Shown here: positions 1-6,231 of the stretch, in pieces
How the letters are laid out: every line of letters begins with the position of its first letter
Position numbering within the stretch: position 1 is the stretch's first letter
DNA from: Lentisphaeria bacterium UBA7640
Lineage (GTDB): Bacteria > Verrucomicrobiota > Lentisphaeria > Victivallales > Victivallaceae
DNA: 11,318 nucleotides
Assembly (NCBI GenBank): GCA_002483765.1
Contig: DLIO01000013.1
Coordinates: forward strand, 1-11,318
Reading direction: 5' to 3'
Notes under the pieces: model-generated
Databases searched by the model: none
Told to the model about the DNA's origin: nothing
Seen by the model: only the letters and a program-made list of their open reading frames with translations
Program-made: the position numbers and the translations under genes

Positions 1-17
1 AAATGCAGAAGAACCCA

Positions 18-272
18 TTATTTATAAACCAAAGTGACGCCGTCACGGCCAGCGATATTCATATCTTCTCCGTAAATAATTTCACGAACCATCTTGCATT
101 TTTTGAGATGTTCGCGAACAGCGTTTTTCAGCGCGCCAGAACCACGCCCATGAACAACTCGGATGCTACGAATACGCGAACTGAAGAGGGGATTGTTTAG
201 TCGACGCAACGCTTCTTCCACTGTCATACCGTGCAGGTCAACGGTGATTTCACATGATGATTGTTCACGCAT
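18..272 (-). CDS. Stand-alone Smr-domain protein (putative nuclease/nucleic-acid binding)
   Basis: An 84-residue protein that is almost entirely one Smr domain, the module found at the C-terminus of MutS2 and as free small proteins. Seen in the sequence: the DLHG motif at residues 12-15, followed by a helix (TVEEAL), and the HGRGSG motif at 41-46 followed by a helix leading into the last beta strands. In the family, DLHG and HGxGxG mark the putative catalytic or nucleic-acid-binding face, and some members nick DNA or cleave RNA. The protein is soluble, with no signal peptide or membrane segment. It lies 83 bp downstream of the NifU-like gene in the same direction and may be co-transcribed with it. 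The Shine-Dalgarno signal is weak. The next in-frame ATG upstream (base 287) is blocked by a stop codon. The fold is clear, but the physiological role is unknown. Confidence 0.85.
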   Translation of the reverse strand: MREQSSCEITVDLHGMTVEEALRRLNNPLFSSRIRSIRVVHGRGSGALKNAVREHLKKCKMVREIIYGEDMNIAGRDGVTLVYK

Positions 273-355
273 TTTGCATTAATCCATTTTTCAGAGGATA
301 GCAACTGCAAAAAAGAAACTGTAGAGGATTATTAATTAAACGTATCGACATGGTC

Positions 356-586
356 TTAAATGACTCGTTCAACCGTTATTTCAGGATCAATCTCTTCGCG
401 CAAAATACGTTCCAAGCCACTTTTGATCGTTGTCATTGCATGTGGGCAGGCGCCACATGCGCCTTTCAAACGTAATTTGACCGTTTTATCTTTGAGTTCT
501 ACAATTTCTAAATCGCCGCCGTCAGTCTGAAGGTGAACGCGTAACTCATTAAGTTTAATTTTGATTTGTTCGTGAATCTTTTCCAT
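356..586 (-). CDS. NifU C-terminal-like Fe-S cluster scaffold protein
   Basis: A 76-residue protein matching the NifU C-terminal (Nfu) domain over its full length. This domain carries or transfers Fe-S clusters to target proteins in the cytoplasm. Seen in the sequence: an N-terminal helix (residues 2-19), the typical LQTDGGD segment at 19-25, beta strands, and the C44-G-A-C47 pair within KGACGACPH that binds the cluster in this family, followed by the helix that ends these domains. The length is normal for the single-domain type common in bacteria. The start is well supported: an AGGAGA ribosome site sits 8 nt upstream of the ATG. The gene is divergent from the lacI-like gene and followed by the Smr gene on the same strand. 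It looks like housekeeping and unrelated to the glycan cassette. Confidence 0.9.
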   Translation of the reverse strand: MEKIHEQIKIKLNELRVHLQTDGGDLEIVELKDKTVKLRLKGACGACPHAMTTIKSGLERILREEIDPEITVERVI

Positions 587-620
587 TTAAAAAATCTCCT
601 ATTGATGTGTTTAAAGATGA

Positions 621-650
621 AATATACAATCTTTTGGCCAGTAATGCCAA
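621..650 (-). promoter_or_regulatory. Possible sigma70 promoter for the NifU-like gene
   Basis: Read on the minus strand, TTGGCA (bases 650-645) and TATATT (626-621) are separated by 18 bp. They lie about 35-64 bp before the start codon and its AGGAGA ribosome site. Match and position are plausible, but the call rests on consensus similarity alone in an AT-rich stretch. Confidence 0.35.
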
Positions 651-688
651 TAATAGATAATATTTGATAGTTTTTATCTTTTTAGCCC

Positions 689-716
689 TTGACATTGTTT
701 GGGAATGCTGTACAAT
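689..716 (+). promoter_or_regulatory. Sigma70-type promoter of the lacI-led cassette
   Basis: A perfect -35 hexamer TTGACA (689-694) and a near-perfect -10 TACAAT (711-716) are separated by 16 bp. Transcription would start near 723, about 43 bases before the lacI-like start codon. It is the clearest promoter in the window. Its -10 box abuts a LacI-type palindrome, so it is probably repressed by the first gene it serves. Confidence 0.75.
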
Positions 717-730
717 GATAACGTTGTCAT
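715..730 (+). promoter_or_regulatory. LacI-family operator palindrome overlapping the transcription start
   Basis: The 16-bp sequence ATGATAACGTTGTCAT is an inverted repeat with one mismatched pair (A719 against G726). It is centred on the AACGTT core typical of LacI/GalR/PurR-family operators, with the central CpG that the hinge helices open in this family. It overlaps the end of the -10 box and the predicted +1, a classic repression position. The obvious ligand is the LacI-type protein encoded 36 bp downstream. I saw no second copy in the other intergenic gaps. Confidence 0.65.
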
Positions 731-765
731 TTTGTGAAGTTCGAAATATTATGGAAACGAATTAA

Positions 766-1839
766 ATGAAAAACCGTCAAACATTGAAACATATTGCGGA
801 GAAGAGCGGAATGTCACTGTCGTCAGTGTCGCGTTCTCTCGATCCAGCCCGCAGCCATTTGGTGCGCCCGGCAACGCGTGAAAAAATTTTAAAATGTGCT
901 AAAGATATTAATTTTACGGTCAATTTATCAGCGCGCCGTTTGAGGCGAAACCAAACCGAAGTTATCACAGTAGTAGTTTATCAAAATTCTTTTAAACCTA
1001 AAATGTCTAGTACAGAATTTATCAGTCCGAGCACTGGGCATGACAATATTCAAAAACTATCAATGGCAATAAAATCCAGAAATTACGACATGAAGTTGGA
1101 GTTTTTACCAGAAGGGCAACGTTTACCAGATACAATTTTTGATCGTAACCGCACTGATGGTATTATTTTTGTAAATTATTACGGGACCGCTTACATAGAT
1201 ATTCTAGAGAAGACCCGACTGCCAAATATTTATATGAGCAATTTCATTGACACCACGCGCACTGATGTAGCGCTGGTCGGACTGGATCGTGAACCGGGTT
1301 ACCGACAGGCTCTCGAACATCAGATAAATTCCGACGGCAAAAGTTTTGCATGGGTAACGCCTCCAGCCCAGTTTGCATCAGACATTAATACGAAGGTCAT
1401 CAATAAATTATTTCGCGAATACGGAATTTATAATGAAGCGATATTTTTTGATAATGTGCGCAGTTATTACGATATTCAGCGTTTAATTGATGATTTTGAA
1501 AAAAATCCTTTTGATACGACATTCTGTCGGAATGATGTGATTGCGGACTGGGTTGTACGTGAATTGCGGTCGCGTGGTATAAGAGTTCCAGAAGATGTAG
1601 CGGTAATTGGTTATGATAATGACCCCGCTTACCACGGCGAAGGAACTATCAATGTAGCAACTATAGACGCTCCAGCCGGCTTGATGATGAAAATAGCAGG
1701 AGAAAAGCTATTTAAAATGATTGATGAAAACGAAGTATCTAAACGGTTACCACAAGTAACTCTAGAGACTGTTTTTATAAGTGGCGATACCGAAAGAAAA
1801 ATTCCAACAAAAAATCTTAATTTAAAAATGGAGACCTAA
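766..1839 (+). CDS. LacI/GalR-family transcriptional regulator
   Basis: A 357-residue DNA-binding regulator, probably repressing the cassette until a sugar binds. Seen in the sequence: an N-terminal helix-turn-helix at about residues 6-25 (LKHIAEKSGMSLSSVSRSL), the hinge helix SARRLRR at 55-61 with a leucine lever at L59, and then a two-lobed periplasmic-binding-protein-like sensor domain. A family signature lies near the end of that domain: residues N256-D257, and the VPEDVAVIGYDN motif just after. The residues equivalent to the LacI specificity pair (Tyr17-Gln18) are L18 and S19, so its operator should differ from that of lac. The length is usual for the family. The start is fixed because the upstream in-frame ATG at 751 meets a stop codon after four codons. 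The gene is preceded by its own promoter and operator, and its stop codon touches the ATG of the next gene. The effector is unknown. Confidence 0.93.
   Translation: MKNRQTLKHIAEKSGMSLSSVSRSLDPARSHLVRPATREKILKCAKDINFTVNLSARRLRRNQTEVITVVVYQNSFKPKMSSTEFISPSTGHDNIQKLSMAIKSRNYDMKLEFLPEGQRLPDTIFDRNRTDGIIFVNYYGTAYIDILEKTRLPNIYMSNFIDTTRTDVALVGLDREPGYRQALEHQINSDGKSFAWVTPPAQFASDINTKVINKLFREYGIYNEAIFFDNVRSYYDIQRLIDDFEKNPFDTTFCRNDVIADWVVRELRSRGIRVPEDVAVIGYDNDPAYHGEGTINVATIDAPAGLMMKIAGEKLFKMIDENEVSKRLPQVTLETVFISGDTERKIPTKNLNLKMET
1830..1834 (+). promoter_or_regulatory. Ribosome binding site deciding the start of the large secreted protein
   Basis: GGAGA lies inside the last codons of the lacI-like gene, 5 nt before the ATG at 1840, which follows the TAA stop directly. 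This favours 1840 over the internal ATG at 1882, which lacks a comparable site, and suggests coupled translation of regulator and enzyme. Confidence 0.7.
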
Positions 1840-4800
1840 ATGAATCAGCAACTAATTCAAAAAAATTTGATTAACGCAAACATGCTTCGTTCTTGGAGGT
1901 GGCAGATTTTTGCCCCTAAGTTATTACGTAAGACAAAATTATTTTTTGTAATATTAGGTCTGATGTTTGCCAGCTGGAGTAAGGCTAATACTACCGAAAA
2001 CTATTTACGTAATGGGGATTTTGAGCAAGAATTGACCCATTGGGGCGTCTGGGGCTTGCATCCTACGACTGTTAACCAAGTTAAAAACGAAGCCGTTTCT
2101 GGAGAAAAATCGGTATTGTTTTCCGGTAGATCTGACGCGAAAATGATCGGTCTGGAACAAAAACAACTGCCATTAAAGTCCGGCAAGACTTATTCGATTT
2201 CATTACAACTAAAAACTGCAAAAAAATTGTCCGATAAAGTACGTATCCTCGTCGGCATTTTAGAACGCGATAAACGTGGTAAGGTCCAACATCAGGGTTA
2301 TCAATCGCTGCGTTTACCTGAAAACAATAAATGGACTAAATCCATCAGCGACTTTACAACTTCTGATGCGCCTTGCGAATATTATCAGATTGTGTTTCGT
2401 ATCGATAATCTGCAAGATGGTGAAATGCTTTGGCTTGACAATTGTGAACTGACTGAACTTAATCCTAATGCCATTCTTGAACGTAGCTCAAGTAAAATTG
2501 AGGCTGCTACCACTCTGTTGAAAAAATGGCAAAATGAAAGCAGCAGTTACCAACGGCGTTCAGAGCGTACTGCGGTCTTTGCCAGAGCCCAACTAAAATA
2601 TGGTTTGGAACGAAATGATTACCTTCATAAATGGATTGATCGCCCGTTGCTGGTTAATCCGGGGCTTACACCAGACAATAAATTTGTCAACGAAGCTGCT
2701 TATAAAATAATGCGCGATGTGCTCAAAAAATATCGAATGGATGGCTTTGCTTTTTTCCCGGAAACAACGGGCAGAGATGAATTATACCAACATGCCCGAC
2801 AACCCGGGCATGAAATGACGATTCTAACTGAATTGATTTATAACGGTTCCCGCGATTTTAGCAAAAAACTTGAACTAGCACGGATCGCTCTAGAAAATCC
2901 TCAATCGATGAGGCTAGACGGTAAAGTGGTTTTTACTTCGTACCCTGCATCGGACGACTTGGAGTTTTGGGGCGACTTCAAAAAAGCTCTGATTGATAAT
3001 CTCGGGGATCATTTCATAGTTATGCCTTACTTCAAATTCTTTCCGGAAAAATTTCGTAAAACTGGTATCGATGACACGTTCAGCAGTGATGACCTAGAAC
3101 TCCTACATGCACGGGTACGCGAATGGCTGAGAGTTACGGATGGCTATTATCACAATACGCCAGGATTGAAGAATCGTCGATATTATGCGCCAATAGATCG
3201 TGAAGTTATCGTGCCGATAATTCACTCAGTGTTACTGGAACCAGAATTCAAGAAAAAGTACCTCGCGTGGGGTGTCAAAGTGGGTCATGAAAATTATGAA
3301 CTACTCGGTTATAGCATGGATCAGGCGGGTACTGGTATGCTGCGTGGAACAATGGAAACCGCGATAATGGCGAAACCAGACATCATCAATTGTGTTGAAT
3401 GGGACGAACAAAACGAGAACACTAGTTTTCGTCCAACTCTTTACAATTCGTGGTCAACTATGCGGATAATGCGCTATTTCAACACGGTCTTGAACGGTAA
3501 ATCTGAAAACCTACCTAATGATCGCATGGACATTCCCAATGTTATTTTGAGTTATCGAAAGATCTTAGTGGCTGGCCAAATATTGGAACTGGAACTGTTG
3601 AACGTGCCCGACAATAACTCTGGATCAGAGGTTAATCAAGTTCAGTTGCTATTGCGCGATATTGCTGGAAAAGAAGTTAAACGTTTTCCATGGCAAAAGC
3701 TACAACAAAACAAACTGGAGGCCGTGACCATTGAAGTCCCAGTCGAAGATATTGTCAAATATCAGACACTGGTACCAGAATTGATTGTTAAGACGAATAA
3801 CGGTAAAGAACAGGTTTTCCATGAAGGCTTCCAGCCAGTTGAGTTGCGCTCTAGCTGGAATCATGATTACAAATGGGTAAAACATCCATTGCGAGACATG
3901 TTAACTCCGGTCAAAGCTGAACTAAAAATTGTTGGAACTATTCCAGACAACCGTCTACGCTTACAAGGAAAAATAGAATCTCCAGAATTATTGAACAGCG
4001 TTGAAATAATGGATAGTGGCGACGTAGCTTATTCTCATCATCGCAATGTATTGTTCCGGGAAAATAGTGAGCAATATGTAATAAATCTCAATTTGCAGGC
4101 CAAAGTGCCCGACGCAAGCAGCAAACCAGTGGTTTTGAATGGTCGGATCGCATTTCAAAATATTACACCTTCGCATCATCTAGAAGTTCCATCACAGGTG
4201 AAATATGCCGACAATGCGTGGCTGTTCAATAACGTCACAGTAAGTCACCGAATAAGTCAACTCTATGCAGTAATTCCTCGAAAAATTCCGGAGGCTAGCA
4301 CCATTATTATTGATTTGCCCGGATATTGTCAAGCAGAATTGCCGATTGCTGAACTTCTTAAAAAAGGAGTAATAGGTTATCCTGGACCTGCAGGATTCAA
4401 TCTCGTCGCCAAACGCTTCAATTCGGAGATCAAACTTCCAAATCATTGGAGACAGAAAACGGCAGAATTTGAGGTTGTTATTACACCAATAAGCCAGAAT
4501 TCAGTTTTACATCTGCAGGCAGTTGGGGAGAGCGGTAAAGTTTACCGTGGCAAGCCAATTAGCTTATATCAGCCATCAGGCAAACAAAACGATTTAACTG
4601 TCTATTCTGTGAAACATAAACGACCCGTCACCTTTGCAATCGACCGAGCTTTAATTACTGATTTCGACTATAATTTTGTCCCCACTCACGGCTCGGTACT
4701 GAGCACTGCCGGAGGCGTCCTCGCTTCCTACGGCATATGTGGGGGATATCTACCGCAAGTCAGTGGACGCGGCAGTGGCGAAAGCCTATACGGCAATGCT

Positions 4801-5322
4801 GGCCCGAGAACGCCAGGAAACCAGAACCGTTATCCAAACTGGCAACAGGAACCGGATGGCAGTTGGAGTCTAGACTTCCAGAAATCTTATGTCAGCTTAC
4901 CGATGGCATTGGTACCGCCTTTTGGTCCCTACGAAATTACCATGGATGTTTGGCCGCGCGACAGTTCAGGAACACAGACTTTGCTCGGCTGTGACTTTAC
5001 TGGTTTTATGCTATTATTGAAAAACGGCGTACCGACTGTCAGTATATATTTAGACAATAATTATGAGACAAATCTTCCTGCGTTGGCAACCGCGACTGGC
5101 CCCACTCTGAGTCCAGATTGCTGGAACCAAATCAAAGTCCGCTTCGACCAGCGTGAACTTAGCGTCGAAGTAAACGGAAAATTAGGAACCAAAATAAAAG
5201 CTTCCGGCTTCCAGCGTTATCCTAAAGTTTTCGGTCTCGGAGTTGATCAAAGACGTGGTAATTATTTCAATGGAAAAATTCGTTCTTTAAAAGTAAAACA
5301 TGAAAACCATGTAACCAAATAG
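1840..5322 (+). CDS. Secreted multidomain glycoside-hydrolase-like protein (CBM-like, GH99/GH71-like barrel, LamG-like)
   Basis: An 1160-residue protein, probably exported, that likely cuts or binds a polysaccharide. Seen: a long basic N-terminal region, a hydrophobic stretch at 33-46 and an S-K-A site after residue 49, fitting signal peptidase I. Residues about 52-208 start with NYLRNGDFE and end in a WLDNCEL strand, the usual look of a CBM4/9-type sandwich. Residues about 240-570 resemble a (beta/alpha)8 barrel: RMDGFAFF at 299-306, and WDEQNENT at 521-528 followed by P532. The latter mimics the WNEWxEGTxIEP motif of GH99/GH71-type enzymes, whose two catalytic acids are three residues apart (here E523 and E526). 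Residues about 590-950 look like beta-sandwich spacers. About 1010-1157 resembles a LamG/concanavalin-type domain. The family assignment is remote and the substrate unknown. Glycan-active secreted protein is fairly sure; the exact GH family is not. Confidence 0.68.
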   Translation: MNQQLIQKNLINANMLRSWRWQIFAPKLLRKTKLFFVILGLMFASWSKANTTENYLRNGDFEQELTHWGVWGLHPTTVNQVKNEAVSGEKSVLFSGRSDAKMIGLEQKQLPLKSGKTYSISLQLKTAKKLSDKVRILVGILERDKRGKVQHQGYQSLRLPENNKWTKSISDFTTSDAPCEYYQIVFRIDNLQDGEMLWLDNCELTELNPNAILERSSSKIEAATTLLKKWQNESSSYQRRSERTAVFARAQLKYGLERNDYLHKWIDRPLLVNPGLTPDNKFVNEAAYKIMRDVLKKYRMDGFAFFPETTGRDELYQHARQPGHEMTILTELIYNGSRDFSKKLELARIALENPQSMRLDGKVVFTSYPASDDLEFWGDFKKALIDNLGDHFIVMPYFKFFPEKFRKTGIDDTFSSDDLELLHARVREWLRVTDGYYHNTPGLKNRRYYAPIDREVIVPIIHSVLLEPEFKKKYLAWGVKVGHENYELLGYSMDQAGTGMLRGTMETAIMAKPDIINCVEWDEQNENTSFRPTLYNSWSTMRIMRYFNTVLNGKSENLPNDRMDIPNVILSYRKILVAGQILELELLNVPDNNSGSEVNQVQLLLRDIAGKEVKRFPWQKLQQNKLEAVTIEVPVEDIVKYQTLVPELIVKTNNGKEQVFHEGFQPVELRSSWNHDYKWVKHPLRDMLTPVKAELKIVGTIPDNRLRLQGKIESPELLNSVEIMDSGDVAYSHHRNVLFRENSEQYVINLNLQAKVPDASSKPVVLNGRIAFQNITPSHHLEVPSQVKYADNAWLFNNVTVSHRISQLYAVIPRKIPEASTIIIDLPGYCQAELPIAELLKKGVIGYPGPAGFNLVAKRFNSEIKLPNHWRQKTAEFEVVITPISQNSVLHLQAVGESGKVYRGKPISLYQPSGKQNDLTVYSVKHKRPVTFAIDRALITDFDYNFVPTHGSVLSTAGGVLASYGICGGYLPQVSGRGSGESLYGNAGPRTPGNQNRYPNWQQEPDGSWSLDFQKSYVSLPMALVPPFGPYEITMDVWPRDSSGTQTLLGCDFTGFMLLLKNGVPTVSIYLDNNYETNLPALATATGPTLSPDCWNQIKVRFDQRELSVEVNGKLGTKIKASGFQRYPKVFGLGVDQRRGNYFNGKIRSLKVKHENHVTK

Positions 5323-5333
5323 GAGATGTACAA

Positions 5334-6131
5334 ATGAAAGAAACAAGAGAAAATCAGGTTCGGAAAAACTTCGCAAACGGTCTGAATTATGAGATAAAAC
5401 CGATGCGATTTATTCGATGTAAGTCGTTGACTATCAACGGGTTCACTTTAATTGAACTCCTCGTAACGATTGCGATAATTGCGATACTAGCCTCGATGTT
5501 GTTGCCAGCATTAAATCAAGTGCGTAGCAAGGGGCGTGCAATCTTTTGCGTTAACCAGCAAAAGCAGATCGGCACCGCTTTCGCTTTCTATTTCGATGAT
5601 TCCAAAGACTATCTACCACATTTTAGCAACTCGTCAGGCTATTGGAACAATACATTAATTGTTCCCAAATACGTTCCTGCAAAAGTATTCTCTTGTCCTG
5701 AGCTAGTTGTGAAGGGTGGCGAAACAATGTCCCCGACTTATTATGATGGTGCGATCGAGTATGGTGTTGGTAAAGGATTGCTATATCCTGCATTCGGTTA
5801 TAATTATATGCGGGCAGGCAGTAGGTTGGGCGCAGTAGGTGGTCAGGTTGGACAGGAAATGCACGTTAAACTTACTGACTTACGCTATCCTTCTAAAATA
5901 TTTCTTACTATGGACGCTACTAACCAAGCAAAAACGGCTGGTATGTATAGAGTAAGGCCTAATTACTCTTCATCGGCTTCGGTTGGGGATTTATCAGAGC
6001 GCCATTCTCAGAATGTGAATATGCTTTTTGGCGACGGAAGGGTCGCTTCTTTTAAGATTTTTCAACCGCGTAATGAATGGGGCACGCAACTCACTAGATT
6101 GCTTGGACCTGCATTTGCTCATGGCAATTGA
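5334..6131 (+). CDS. Prepilin-type N-terminal cleavage/methylation protein with H-X9-DG motif (pseudopilin-like)
   Basis: A 265-residue protein of the type II secretion/type IV pilin-like class common in Lentisphaerae and Planctomycetes. Seen: a basic leader ending in G36, then FTLIELL with the conserved Glu at +5 (E41) and a hydrophobic helix to about residue 57. Prepilin peptidase would cut between G36 and F37. Near the C-terminus H-X9-DG is exact: the His of SERHSQN, nine residues, then DG of FGDGRV. The rest is a small globular head with no catalytic motif I recognise. The start has a strong AGGAG site 8 nt upstream that overlaps the stop of the previous gene. An in-frame ATG at 5403 would give a more usual 13-residue leader but lacks such a site. 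The 11-bp gap to the large secreted protein suggests a joint job, perhaps at the surface or in export; that is inference. Confidence 0.88.
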   Translation: MKETRENQVRKNFANGLNYEIKPMRFIRCKSLTINGFTLIELLVTIAIIAILASMLLPALNQVRSKGRAIFCVNQQKQIGTAFAFYFDDSKDYLPHFSNSSGYWNNTLIVPKYVPAKVFSCPELVVKGGETMSPTYYDGAIEYGVGKGLLYPAFGYNYMRAGSRLGAVGGQVGQEMHVKLTDLRYPSKIFLTMDATNQAKTAGMYRVRPNYSSSASVGDLSERHSQNVNMLFGDGRVASFKIFQPRNEWGTQLTRLLGPAFAHGN

Positions 6132-6231
6132 CCGAGTTAGCTCTTGGGCATTTGGTGAGTAATTATGCTTGCTGAAAAATTAGTATCAAATTAATTAAAT
6201 CTCAATTAACATAAATAATGAGGATGTTTTA
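6132..6231. other. 100-bp AT-rich gap before the PHP gene
   Basis: No gene, hairpin, LacI-type palindrome or convincing promoter is visible. The only clear signal is the GAGGATG ribosome site at 6220-6226, which supports the ATG at 6232. The gap is longer than the others in the cassette, so a separate weak promoter or an mRNA processing site is possible but not shown. Confidence 0.5.

Noticed and set aside
3..200. 65-codon plus-strand frame opposite the Smr gene
   Set aside because: Antisense to a clear Smr domain, with no ribosome site or recognisable motif.
4737..4994. 85-codon plus-strand frame inside the large secreted protein
   Set aside because: It overlaps a continuous reading frame with convincing LamG-like sequence and has no independent start signal, so I see no frameshift or nested gene.
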